Assembly: GCA_002305445.1 (NCBI GenBank)
Contig: DBRA01000033.1
Location: 855 to 21,799, forward strand
Reading direction: 5' to 3'
DNA: 20,945 nucleotides
DNA from: Clostridiales bacterium UBA1380
GTDB lineage: Bacteria; Bacillota; Clostridia; Oscillospirales; CAG-272
The notes beneath the pieces were generated by a model. It worked only from the letters and a program-made list of their open reading frames with translations. It had not been told where the DNA came from and did not search any database. The position numbers and the translations under genes are program-made. Shown here piece after piece: positions 1-7,447 of this stretch; position 1 is the first letter of the stretch, and each line of letters opens with the position of its first letter.

Positions 1-939
1 GCGAAGCGCCGCTTCCGTCGCTGCGGCGACAAGCGGCAGCGTAGCCGTCGATAAAAGCGACGTCAGGCCGACCGCCGCGGCCGCGAACTTGGGGCGGATA
101 TCGTACAGCTCAGCGAACATCACAGTGTTTGCCGCGACAGGCATCGCCGCCAGTATCGTCAGAAACATGACGAGATCCGCGGAAAGGCCGCACAGCGCCG
201 CGATAAGTCCGACCAGCGCGGGCGCCGTGAAAAGACGCAGAGCGGCTATCGCATACAGCTTGGGCGATGTGAATATCTCCTTCGGACTCATGGTCGAGAT
301 GAGACCGCCCGTGATGATCATCGATATCGGCGTGCATATCTTGCCGATGCTGTCGACGGCCGCTGCGACGGCGTCCGGCACCGGAACGCGGAACGCGAAC
401 AGCGCGAGGCCGATAAGGCACGGCAGCGTGCCGTAATTAAGGATCATGCTCTTTAAGTTGATTTTGATATCGGACCGCTTGCGGCCGAGCAGCACCATGC
501 CCCAGGTCCATGTGAAGATGTTGAACGCGATGATGTAAAAGCTGCCCCAGAAGGTTCCGGTATCGCCGAACATGGCGCGCAGCAGCGGAAAGCCCATGAA
601 GCCGCAGTTGGCGAAGATGACGGAGAACTCGAATATCTTGCGCTCGTCGATATCCTTCATGCGAACGGCCGCTGTAAACGCGGCGAGTGCGATGACGATG
701 TGCGACGCGACGGCGAGGCCGAGGATCATAAACCCCGTCTTCAGATTTTCGGGGCTGTATTCGACGTCGAGCATCGCGTCGATCAGCATGAACGGCTGGC
801 CGACGCAGATGATCAGCTTCGACAGCACCTTCGACGAATCCTCGCTCAAGATGCGGAACCGCCGCGCGACATATCCCGCGGCGAGCATGATGAACAGCGA
901 TATCGCAGTCGTGACGACTGCCGCGACAGTGGTGCTCAT
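1..939 (-). CDS. AEC family (auxin efflux carrier-like) transporter, 3' end cut by window edge
   Basis: Reading on the minus strand from ATG at 939 gives 313 residues with no stop before base 1, so the C-terminus lies outside the window. The protein is strongly hydrophobic. It begins with a membrane helix (TTAISLFIMLAAGYVARR) and has the AEC-family pattern of about ten helices in two repeats, including a FANCGFMGFPLL segment typical of helix 4 and an AAMPVAANTVMFAELY segment near the end. AEC proteins are inner-membrane permeases for malate, other organic acids or auxin-like anions; substrate cannot be told from sequence. The usual length is about 300-320 residues, so only a few are missing. 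Its ATG overlaps the TGA of the upstream glycosylase gene (ATGA), implying translational coupling in one transcript. Confidence 0.88.
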   Translation of the reverse strand, partial: MSTTVAAVVTTAISLFIMLAAGYVARRFRILSEDSSKVLSKLIICVGQPFMLIDAMLDVEYSPENLKTGFMILGLAVASHIVIALAAFTAAVRMKDIDERKIFEFSVIFANCGFMGFPLLRAMFGDTGTFWGSFYIIAFNIFTWTWGMVLLGRKRSDIKINLKSMILNYGTLPCLIGLALFAFRVPVPDAVAAAVDSIGKICTPISMIITGGLISTMSPKEIFTSPKLYAIAALRLFTAPALVGLIAALCGLSADLVMFLTILAAMPVAANTVMFAELYDIRPKFAAAAVGLTSLLSTATLPLVAAATEAALR

Positions 940-1490
940 TCGGCAAGCGCGTCAAGCTCCGCTTTGACGGCCTTCATATCCGTGTACATATCCTCGCGCT
1001 TGCGCGGGTCGCGCAGAAGCAGCGACGGGTGATATACGGCGCACATGCGCACGCCGGCGCGCTCGAACCACACGCCGTGCTCGCGCGTTATCTTGAAGTC
1101 CGGCTTTATCAGCCGCATCGCGGATATGCGCCCGAGGCATACGATGATTTTCGGGCGCAGCAGCCGCACCTGCTCCCGCAGAAACGGCAGGCACGCGTCC
1201 TCCTCTGCCGGAAGCGGGTCGCGGTTCTTCGGCGGACGGCATTTTAGCACGTTCGTTATGTATACGTCCGACCGCTCGATTCCGACCGCTTCGAGATAGC
1301 GGTCGAGAAGCTGGCCGGCCGCGCCGACGAAAGGCATTCCGGTCGCGTCCTCGCGCTCGCCCGGCGCCTCGCCGACGAACAAAAGCCGCGCCTTCTCCGA
1401 ACCGGCGCCGAAAACACAGTTATTGCGCGTTTCATGCAGCGGACAGCGTGTGCAGGCCGTGCATTCCGCGCGCAGCTCATCCCATGTCAT
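936..1490 (-). CDS. Family 4 uracil-DNA glycosylase (4Fe-4S)
   Basis: This 184-residue protein removes uracil from DNA to start base-excision repair. It shows the family 4 signatures in order: cysteines C13 and C16 in ACTRCPLHETR, the uracil-binding loop GEAPGEREDATGMPFVGAAG (about 40-59), NVLKCRPPKNRDP with C84, then C100, and a C-terminal YHPS motif (153-156). The four cysteines fit the iron-sulfur ligands known for this family. The ATG at 1490 was chosen because the domain begins there and an AACTGGAG site lies about 11 nt upstream. The reading frame stays open upstream to 2039, but that part runs antisense through the divergent gene and resembles no protein. The gene is first in an operon with the AEC permease. 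Confidence 0.93.
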   Translation of the reverse strand: MTWDELRAECTACTRCPLHETRNNCVFGAGSEKARLLFVGEAPGEREDATGMPFVGAAGQLLDRYLEAVGIERSDVYITNVLKCRPPKNRDPLPAEEDACLPFLREQVRLLRPKIIVCLGRISAMRLIKPDFKITREHGVWFERAGVRMCAVYHPSLLLRDPRKREDMYTDMKAVKAELDALAE

Positions 1491-1527
1491 TGTTGTGTAG
1501 TTCTCCAGTTCCGCTTTTATTGATAAA

Positions 1528-1556
1528 ATTATACCACATGCGCATCTCTTATACAA
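1528..1556 (-). promoter_or_regulatory. SigA-type promoter for the uracil-DNA glycosylase operon
   Basis: On the minus strand, TTGTAT (1556-1551) and TATAAT (1533-1528) are separated by 17 nt. TGG immediately precedes the -10, giving an extended -10. The predicted start near 1521 leaves a leader of about 30 nt. Confidence 0.75.
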
Positions 1557-1577
1557 GCGCGTTTTTGCTCCGCGCAC

Positions 1578-1606
1578 TTGCGCCGCCGCCCGATATCTGC
1601 TATAAT
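1578..1606 (+). promoter_or_regulatory. SigA-type promoter for the membrane-anchored protein
   Basis: TTGCGC (1578-1583) and TATAAT (1601-1606) are separated by 17 nt, with TGC directly before the -10 (extended -10). It lies back to back with the glycosylase promoter; the two -35 elements are 21 nt apart. The transcript would start near 1613, which excludes the ATG at 1578 as a start codon. Confidence 0.75.
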
Positions 1607-1640
1607 GATGTGGATTAATGATATTTTCGGAGGCGCGCTT

Positions 1641-2270
1641 TTGAAAGTCGCCGGTAAAATAATAAAATGGACGCTCATAGCGTTCATTATCGCAGTGAAC
1701 GCGCTGCTGGTGCTGCGCGTCTGCATGCACGATGACAAGTCGTTGTTCAACGGGCTGTATGTTGACGACACGCTGCGCGCCGCTTGGACGGGCGACGCCG
1801 AAAACTTCGCGAAGACACACTCGATCGCCGATATCATTTCCGAGGACGGCGTGATGTACGCCTATAACCTCGTCTATGTCGAGTCGGCGGCGCGCCTGCA
1901 GGTCACGGTGCGCGTCAACGACCGCGTCTTGCGCGACCTCTACGGCGGGAACGCATCGGTTTCGTTCGAGGACGCGTTCAGCTTCGCGCTGACCGGCACA
2001 GATATGAAGATAGAGCCGACGGTCGTCAAGTACGGCCACAAATTCATGTACAGCTATGTCATGCTTATCTTCGACGGTGTAATATTCCCGCCGACGATGG
2101 AGCCGGTGACAAGCGAAAACGGCGCAGACATCTCCCGGAAGTGGCAGATCGCGATATACGCCGCGGCAGACAAATCGTCGCCGTATGAAACGCTACCCGT
2201 GCACTATGCCGACCAGCCGTGGAAAGTTTATCCGATATCGGGCTCCCTGCAGAAGTCGCTCGAAAAGTGA
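1641..2270 (+). CDS. Membrane-anchored protein of unknown function
   Basis: I do not recognise a family. The 209-residue product has one N-terminal hydrophobic helix (about residues 8-27, KWTLIAFIIAVNALLVLRV) followed by a roughly 180-residue soluble region, mostly alternating beta-like and charged segments without repeats or a lipobox. Topology suggests a single-pass protein with its body outside the membrane (inference). The start is TTG at 1641: CGGAGG at 1629-1633 is well placed for it, whereas an earlier ATG at 1578 would lie within the promoter -35. The gene stands alone, transcribed divergently from the glycosylase operon and ending before the shared terminator with alaS. Confidence 0.8.
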   Translation: MKVAGKIIKWTLIAFIIAVNALLVLRVCMHDDKSLFNGLYVDDTLRAAWTGDAENFAKTHSIADIISEDGVMYAYNLVYVESAARLQVTVRVNDRVLRDLYGGNASVSFEDAFSFALTGTDMKIEPTVVKYGHKFMYSYVMLIFDGVIFPPTMEPVTSENGADISRKWQIAIYAAADKSSPYETLPVHYADQPWKVYPISGSLQKSLEK

Positions 2271-2282
2271 CGCGCGGCATAT

Positions 2283-2357
2283 AAAAACGCAGCTCGCATG
2301 AAAAAGCGTGACTCGCATGAAAAAGCGCAGCTCGCATGAAAAAGCGCAGCTCGCATA
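2283..2357 (+). repeat. Four-copy 19-bp direct repeat in the 3' untranslated region
   Basis: Four adjacent units follow AAAAAGCGCAGCTCGCATG: 2283-2300 (one base short), 2301-2319 (centre changed to GTGAC), 2320-2338 and 2339-2357 (last base A). A degenerate fifth unit (from 2358) merges into the left arm of the following terminator. There is no spacer between units, so this is not a CRISPR. It lies between the stop at 2270 and the terminator. Confidence 0.9.
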
Positions 2358-2360
2358 ATA

Positions 2361-2395
2361 AAGCGCATCTCCCGCAAAGGAGATGCGCTTCTTTT
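2361..2395. terminator. Intrinsic terminator between converging genes
   Basis: AAGCGCATCTCC (2361-2372) pairs perfectly with GGAGATGCGCTT (2379-2390) around a 6-nt loop, followed on the plus strand by CTTTTTATTA. On the minus strand the hairpin is followed by TTTATTATG, so it may also end alaS transcripts more weakly. Confidence 0.87.
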
Positions 2396-2459
2396 TATTA
2401 CCGTCGGTTATTATAATCCCGCTGTTGCGCCGCTCGCGTTAGAGCGGACGGCCGAGCCG

Positions 2460-5081
2460 TCAGCAGGCGAGAACCTTTTCGGCTTCGGCGAGCGCCTCGG
2501 CGATCTTCGATATATCGCGTCCGCCGGAGGTGGCGCTGTCGGGACGGCCGCCGCCCTTGCCGCCGGCGACGGCGCTGACCGCCTTGAGGATGTTGCCGGC
2601 GTGAGCGCCGGCGGCGACCGCGTCCTTGCCCGCGGCGGCGACGAAGTTGAGCCTGTCGCCGGAATGGACGGCGAAGACGGCCACGACGTCGGCGTCGGAG
2701 CTCTTGAACGCGTCGCACAGCCCTCTCGCCGCGTCGAGCGTCATATCGCCGAGGTCGGCGGCTATCAGGCGGACCTTGCCGATCTGCTTTGCAGACGCGC
2801 GCAGGCTGTCGGCCTTTGCGTTCGCCAGCTTCGCGCCGAGCGCCTCGATCTCGTGCTTCGCGTCCTTGAGCTCGCCCTGAATCTGGGCGGCGCGGCGCGG
2901 AAGGTCGGCGGCTCCGTTAGCCTTAAGCGCGCGCGCGGTCTCGGCGATGAGCGCGTCGGAGTTTGCGATAAGCGCGAGCACGCCGCGGCCTGTCGTGCCC
3001 TCGATGCGGCGCACGCCCGCGGCGACGGACGATTCGCTTATAACCTTAAATAAACCGAGGCGCGAGATGTCGTCGATGTGCGTGCCGCCGCAGAGCTCGC
3101 AGGAGTAGTCGCCCATCTTGACGACGCGGACGACGCTGCCGTATTTTTCGCCGAACAGCGCCATCGCGCCCATCGACCTTGCGGTGTCTATGTCGGTTTC
3201 GACCGTCGTGACCTCGGCGCCGCGGAGTATGTGCTCGTTCACGATCGCTTCGACGCGCGCGATCTCGTCCGGCGTCATCGCCTGGAAGTGCGAGAAGTCG
3301 AAGCGGACGCGCTCCGCGTCGACGTATGAGCCCGCCTGCTCGACATGGCTGCCGAGCACCTCGCGCAGCGCCGCCTGAAGCAGGTGCGCGGACGAGTGGT
3401 TGCGGCGGATATCGTCGCGGCGCTCGCGGTCGACGGCGGCGGTCACGGTATCGCCCGCGCGGAGGATGCCGTCGGCGAGCGTGCAGATGTGGACGTATAC
3501 GCCGTCGGACTTCTTCGTGTCCGTGACGGTGATCGAGCAGTTGTCGTTTGAAATCACACCGGCGTCGCCGACCTGGCCGCCGCCTTCGCCGTAGAACGGC
3601 GTACGGTCGAGCACGAGCGTGAACTCGCCCTCGCTCGCCTCGTCGAGCTTCTCGCCGTCGGCGATAATGGTGAGCACCTTCGCCTCGGACGTGTATTCGT
3701 TATAACCGGTGAATTCGGTTTTCGGCAGCTCTGCGAGAAGCGTCTTCGACGCGTCGCTCCAGCCCGATATGTTGGCGCGGGCGGAGCGAGCGCGGGTCTT
3801 CTGCTCCTTCATCAGCTCGTCGAAGCGCGCGTCGTCGACGGACAGCCCCGCTTCGGCGGCGATTTCGCGCGTCAGGTCGACGGGGAAGCCGAACGTGTCG
3901 TACAGCTTGAATGCGTCGTCGCCGGAAAGCACGCCGATACCGTCCGCCTTCGCTTTCGCGATGTGCTCGGAGAGCATGGCGAGGCCGGAGTCGATCGTCG
4001 CGTCGAAGCGCTCCTCCTCGATCGCGATCACGCGCTTGATGTAGTCGGCGCGCGTGTCAAGCTCGGGATATGCGCCGTGATTCTCGCCGATGACGACGTC
4101 GCACAGATCGCAGAGGAAGCGGCGGTTGATGCCGAGCAGCTTGCCGTGGCGCGCGGCGCGGCGCAGTATGCGGCGAAGAACGTAGCCGCGTCCCTCGTTC
4201 GACGGCAGAACGCCGTCGCAGATGAGGAATGTGGACGCGCGGATGTGGTCGGTTATTATGCGGATGGAAATGTCGTCCTTGCGGTTCTCGCCGTACTTCT
4301 TGCCGGCAATCGCGCAGACGGAGTCGAGAATCTTGCGTATCGTGTCGATCTCGAACATGTTGTCTACGTCCTGCATGACGCAGGCGAGGCGCTCGAGACC
4401 CATGCCGGTGTCGATGTTCTTGGACGCAAGCTGGGTGTAGTTGCCCTTGCCGTCGTTGTCGAACTGCGTGAAGACGTTGTTCCAGATCTCCATGAAGCGG
4501 TCGCAGTCGCAGCCGGGGCCGCAGTCGGGGCTGCCGCAGCCGTACTTTTCGCCGCGGTCGTAGTATATCTCTGAGCAGGGGCCGCATGGGCCGGAGCCGT
4601 GCTCCCAGAAGTTGTCGGCCTTGCCGAGGCGCTTGACGCGGTTTTCGGGCACGCCGACCTTCTTCGTCCAGATGTCGTATGCCTCGTCGTCTTTTTCATA
4701 TACGGACGGGTACAGCTTCTCCTCGGGTATCTCGAGGACTTTGGTCAAAAACTCCCAAGCCCACGGGATAGCGTCTTCCTTGAAGTAGTCGCCGAAGCTG
4801 AAGTTGCCGAGCATCTCGAAGTAGGTGCCGTGGCGCGCGGTTATGCCGACGCGCTCGAGGTCGGGCGTGCGCATGCACTTCTGGCACGTGGTGACGCGCT
4901 TGCGCGGCGGCGTTTCCTCGCCGGTGAAGTATTTTTTCAGCGGTGTCATGCCCGCGTTGATCAGCAGTATGGATTTATCGCCGTGAGGCACGAGCGAAAA
5001 GCTCGGCAGCCGGAGATGGCCCTTTGATTCAAAAAAAGACAGGTATTTTTCACGCAGCTCGTTTGTCGACGTCCAGCGCAT
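2460..5081 (-). CDS. alaS: Alanine-tRNA ligase
   Basis: AlaRS charges tRNA-Ala and edits mischarged Ser or Gly. The 873-residue product has the full domain order: class II catalytic core with motif 2 (RHGTYFEMLGNFSFGDYFK, about 83-101) and motif 3 (GMGLERL, about 226-232); the tRNA-recognition region; the editing domain with HSSAH (about 562-566) and CELCGGTH (about 661-668), which bind zinc; and the C-Ala domain with a coiled coil and GGGRPDSATSGG near the end. A cysteine-rich insert (CGSPDCGPGCDCD) sits in the core. ATG 5081 is preferred because GGAGG lies 13 nt upstream inside the alternative extension from 5108, which itself lacks a ribosome site. The leader is only about 50 nt, too short for a T-box. 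Confidence 0.97.
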   Translation of the reverse strand: MRWTSTNELREKYLSFFESKGHLRLPSFSLVPHGDKSILLINAGMTPLKKYFTGEETPPRKRVTTCQKCMRTPDLERVGITARHGTYFEMLGNFSFGDYFKEDAIPWAWEFLTKVLEIPEEKLYPSVYEKDDEAYDIWTKKVGVPENRVKRLGKADNFWEHGSGPCGPCSEIYYDRGEKYGCGSPDCGPGCDCDRFMEIWNNVFTQFDNDGKGNYTQLASKNIDTGMGLERLACVMQDVDNMFEIDTIRKILDSVCAIAGKKYGENRKDDISIRIITDHIRASTFLICDGVLPSNEGRGYVLRRILRRAARHGKLLGINRRFLCDLCDVVIGENHGAYPELDTRADYIKRVIAIEEERFDATIDSGLAMLSEHIAKAKADGIGVLSGDDAFKLYDTFGFPVDLTREIAAEAGLSVDDARFDELMKEQKTRARSARANISGWSDASKTLLAELPKTEFTGYNEYTSEAKVLTIIADGEKLDEASEGEFTLVLDRTPFYGEGGGQVGDAGVISNDNCSITVTDTKKSDGVYVHICTLADGILRAGDTVTAAVDRERRDDIRRNHSSAHLLQAALREVLGSHVEQAGSYVDAERVRFDFSHFQAMTPDEIARVEAIVNEHILRGAEVTTVETDIDTARSMGAMALFGEKYGSVVRVVKMGDYSCELCGGTHIDDISRLGLFKVISESSVAAGVRRIEGTTGRGVLALIANSDALIAETARALKANGAADLPRRAAQIQGELKDAKHEIEALGAKLANAKADSLRASAKQIGKVRLIAADLGDMTLDAARGLCDAFKSSDADVVAVFAVHSGDRLNFVAAAGKDAVAAGAHAGNILKAVSAVAGGKGGGRPDSATSGGRDISKIAEALAEAEKVLAC

Positions 5082-5139
5082 AACTTGTGTGTTTCCTCCG
5101 CTTGGCATTTATATTGTTTGATATTTTGACGAATAAATA

Positions 5140-5169
5140 ATTATAACATCATAAATATGCTTTTGTCAA
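5140..5169 (-). promoter_or_regulatory. SigA-type promoter of alaS
   Basis: On the minus strand a perfect TTGACA (5169-5164) and a perfect TATAAT (5145-5140) are separated by 18 nt, with TGT before the -10. The -35 lies in the T-rich tail of the upstream gene's terminator. Confidence 0.88.
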
Positions 5170-5196
5170 CAAACAAAGCCCCTCTCGCGAGGGGCT
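5166..5196 (-). terminator. Terminator of the sugar isomerase-like gene
   Basis: The minus strand reads AGCCCCTC-GCGA-GAGGGGCT, an 8-bp perfect stem with a tetraloop (5196-5177), followed by TTGTTTGTTG. It begins about 20 nt after the stop codon at 5216. Its tail overlaps the alaS -35. Confidence 0.8.
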
Positions 5197-5215
5197 CTGC
5201 CGTATCTTCGCCATA

Positions 5216-6016
5216 TTACATTGCGAAGTATTTGTCGTAGTTCGCCTTAATATCGGCGAGGGGAGCCGCCACCTCGTATACCATCGGCCCCGTATAGCCG
5301 CACGCCTCGAGCCCGTCGACGATCGCGTCCCAGTCGTTGACGCAGCCTTCGGCGCCGCATAGACGGTGCTTCTCGTCGACGAAGTCGTAGTCGGAGACGT
5401 GGACGGTCGCGATTCGCGCGCCGCCCTTCGCCAGCGCGGCGAGGAATTCGGCGTTCGTCTGCAGCAGGCTGTGGTTCGTGTCGAAGCAGACCCACAGCGT
5501 CGGGTCGTCGGTCAGATACAGCATGTCGTCGGGGCAGTTGCCGAGGCAGGTGCGCGGCAGGTTCTCGACGGCGAGCTTTAAGCCCTTGGCGGCGGCATGA
5601 GCGCCGAAACGGCGCAGCGCGTCGCGGCAGCGGATCAGCTTAGCGGTTCTCTCCTCGGGCTCGTTCGGCTCTGCGCCGGGGTGTATGACGGCGATCTCAG
5701 CGCCGAGCGCAGCGGCCGTATCGATGAACCTCTCTGTCGCGGCGGCGACATCGCCGAAGCACTCGGGGCCGACGCTGTTGTCGAACGGGCGGCCGAACGG
5801 TATGTGGACGCTGCGTATCTTCACGCCCGCCTTTTCCGCCGCTTCGGCGAACGCCTGAGGCTCGTCGTAAAGACGCAGGCGGTCGAAGTCGCCGGCGCCG
5901 ACCGCCAGCTCGGCTATATGTATTCCCGCCGCCGCGTATTCGGCGAAAAGCTCTTCCGGCGATGCAAATCCGGGGCGCGCGCATGTCGACGCGCCGGGTT
6001 CATGCCTGTATTTCAT
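5216..6016 (-). CDS. Sugar phosphate isomerase/epimerase-like TIM barrel protein
   Basis: The 266-residue protein fits the xylose isomerase-like TIM barrel family (AP endonuclease 2 type), which holds sugar epimerases, hydroxypyruvate isomerases and inosose dehydratases. Putative metal and catalytic residues sit at strand ends: E151 (AVENLP), D179 and H182 (CFDTNH), H206 and D209 (TVHVSDYD), H217, and E248 (MVYEV). The exact substrate cannot be named. ATG 6016 is chosen because AAAGGA lies 9 nt upstream; a longer frame from 6052 would start inside the promoter's -10. The gene is monocistronic, with its own promoter and terminator, between alaS and the polysaccharide operon. Confidence 0.85.
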   Translation of the reverse strand: MKYRHEPGASTCARPGFASPEELFAEYAAAGIHIAELAVGAGDFDRLRLYDEPQAFAEAAEKAGVKIRSVHIPFGRPFDNSVGPECFGDVAAATERFIDTAAALGAEIAVIHPGAEPNEPEERTAKLIRCRDALRRFGAHAAAKGLKLAVENLPRTCLGNCPDDMLYLTDDPTLWVCFDTNHSLLQTNAEFLAALAKGGARIATVHVSDYDFVDEKHRLCGAEGCVNDWDAIVDGLEACGYTGPMVYEVAAPLADIKANYDKYFAM

Positions 6017-6051
6017 ATCATAACATCCTTTCGTGCGATATTCTGCGTACA

Positions 6052-6079
6052 ATTATATCACAAAACGGCGCGCGGTAAA
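6052..6079 (-). promoter_or_regulatory. SigA-type promoter of the sugar isomerase-like gene
   Basis: On the minus strand TTTACC (6079-6074, four of six consensus bases) and TATAAT (6057-6052) are 16 nt apart, with TGTGA just before the -10, so it is an extended -10. Confidence 0.65.
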
Positions 6080-6138
6080 GCGTTTACGGCAAATTATGCC
6101 TCCGATATTTTACGGTACCGGCCGCACAACCGCGCTGC

Positions 6139-6167
6139 TTGCAAACGCAAAAATATTATGGTATAAT
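6139..6167 (+). promoter_or_regulatory. SigA-type promoter of the polysaccharide operon
   Basis: TTGCAA (6139-6144) and TATAAT (6162-6167) are separated by 17 nt, with TATGG immediately before the -10 (extended -10). The start near 6174 gives a leader of about 127 nt before the first gene. The stretch between the two divergent promoters holds no gene I can support. Confidence 0.75.
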
Positions 6168-6235
6168 AGAAAACTGACCAAATTACGGAAAATACCGCGC
6201 GTGTATGGCAGAAATCCCTCAATTATGCAAAAAGA

Positions 6236-6280
6236 GCCGTGAAAACGGCGATAATACCGATGCGGAAAAAACTCCGGTAT
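6236..6280 (+). promoter_or_regulatory. Paired hairpins in the polysaccharide operon leader
   Basis: GCCGT-GAAA-ACGGC (6236-6249) is a 5-bp stem with a GNRA tetraloop. It is followed by ATACCG (6254-6259) pairing with CGGTAT (6275-6280). The ribosome site AAAGGAG starts a few bases later, so folding could affect translation. No T-run follows, so this is not an intrinsic terminator. I recognise no riboswitch class. Confidence 0.45.
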
Positions 6281-6300
6281 AAAAAAGGAGACGCGCTAAA

Positions 6301-7401
6301 ATGCGCATACTCTACCTGATAAACTACGCCGGCAAAGCGGGAACGGAGAAATACGTCCGCAACCTGATCGACGCCTTCGACAACGGCGCGATAGCGGGCG
6401 AACGCGTCGACTGCTTTTTCGCGTACAACATCGACGGACCGCTCGCGGAGCAGCTGCGCGGCTTCGGGATCCCCTGCTTCCATCTCAAAATGCGCTCCCC
6501 GTACGATCTGTCCGCCGCGAAAAAGCTCGCCGGCATCTGCCGCGACAACTGCATCGACGTTATCCACGCGCAATATCCGCGCGAAAACTACATCGCAATA
6601 CTGTCTAAACTGTGGTACCGCACTCCGCGCGTTATCTTCACCTATCACCTGGTCGAGCCTGTACCGGCGCTGTGGCGAATAACCAACCGTATCATGACGC
6701 GGTTCAACCACCGAATCATAACGCTGTGCAGGCGCGGCCGCGAGGTGCTTGAGGCGGGCGGCTATCCGCCGCAGCGCATCGTCATAATACCGAACGGCGT
6801 AGGCGAGCCTGACAGTGTTCCGGAGGAGACGAAAAAGAGCGTGCGCGCATCGCTCGGCATACCCGAAAAATGCATCGTCTTTACGATCATGTCGCGCTAT
6901 TCGCCGGAGAAGGGGCTCGACACGCTTGCCGACGCGGCGCTCTGCCTGCGCGACAGGACGGACGAGGATTTCCGCGTGCTGATCCTAGGCGACGGCGACG
7001 GCTACGACGACTTCGCGCGCAAGCTTCGCGGCTACGAGCTCGGCGACGTCGTGCTGCAGCTCGGCTACCGCGAGGATACGGCGGAACTTCTCGCCGCGTC
7101 CGACGTCTACCTGAATACATCGGATTACGAAGCCGTCAGCTTCGCCGTGCTCGAGGCGATGTCGCACGGACTGCCGCTGATCCTGACGGACGTCGGCGGA
7201 AACCCCGACCTCGCGGCGGGCGGCATCGTCTGCGGCGACCTCGTTCCTCCGCGCGACCCGCTCGCGCTCTCCGAGGCGATGCTGTCCATGCTCCGAGACG
7301 CGGACAAGCGCACGGTATACGGCGAGGCCGCCGCGGAAAAGGTGCGCACCGAGTTCGAGATCGGCGCTCTGCTCGACAGTACGATAAGGCAGTATCTTTA
7401 A
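6301..7401 (+). CDS. GT4-family glycosyltransferase
   Basis: This 366-residue GT-B enzyme would transfer a sugar from a nucleotide-sugar donor in surface glycan assembly; donor and acceptor are unknown. The N-terminal Rossmann half begins MRILYLINYAGKAGTEKYVR, with a glycine-rich acceptor-side loop. The C-terminal half has the donor-binding SRYSPEKGLD (K204) and the GT4 EX7E motif, E277 and E285, in SDYEAVSFAVLEAMSHGLP, followed by TDVGGNPD. The length is normal for the family. AAAAAAGGAG sits 10 nt before the ATG. It is the first gene of a four-gene operon and lacks any membrane segment, so it probably acts at the cytoplasmic face of the membrane (inference). Confidence 0.92.
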   Translation: MRILYLINYAGKAGTEKYVRNLIDAFDNGAIAGERVDCFFAYNIDGPLAEQLRGFGIPCFHLKMRSPYDLSAAKKLAGICRDNCIDVIHAQYPRENYIAILSKLWYRTPRVIFTYHLVEPVPALWRITNRIMTRFNHRIITLCRRGREVLEAGGYPPQRIVIIPNGVGEPDSVPEETKKSVRASLGIPEKCIVFTIMSRYSPEKGLDTLADAALCLRDRTDEDFRVLILGDGDGYDDFARKLRGYELGDVVLQLGYREDTAELLAASDVYLNTSDYEAVSFAVLEAMSHGLPLILTDVGGNPDLAAGGIVCGDLVPPRDPLALSEAMLSMLRDADKRTVYGEAAAEKVRTEFEIGALLDSTIRQYL

Positions 7402-7447
7402 GTCATTAATGAGGTCAATAAAATAACAAAAGGGGAAGTCCGCAAAA

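Noticed and set aside
1491..2039. Open frame extending the uracil-DNA glycosylase by 183 residues at its N-terminus
   Set aside because: It runs antisense through the divergent promoters and the membrane-protein gene, has no ribosome site, and the glycosylase domain starts at 1490.
2283..2357. CRISPR array
   Set aside because: The units are only 19 bp and directly adjacent, without spacers or cas genes.
3963..4574. 203-residue open frame antisense to alaS
   Set aside because: It is a typical shadow frame of GC-rich coding sequence; alaS is complete on the other strand.
5081..5170. T-box riboswitch before alaS
   Set aside because: The leader after the promoter is about 50 nt and has no T-box core sequence or antiterminator.
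6033..6242. Short plus-strand open frame in the gap before the polysaccharide operon
   Set aside because: It spans the promoter at 6139-6167, so it could not be translated from that transcript, and has no domain or ribosome site.
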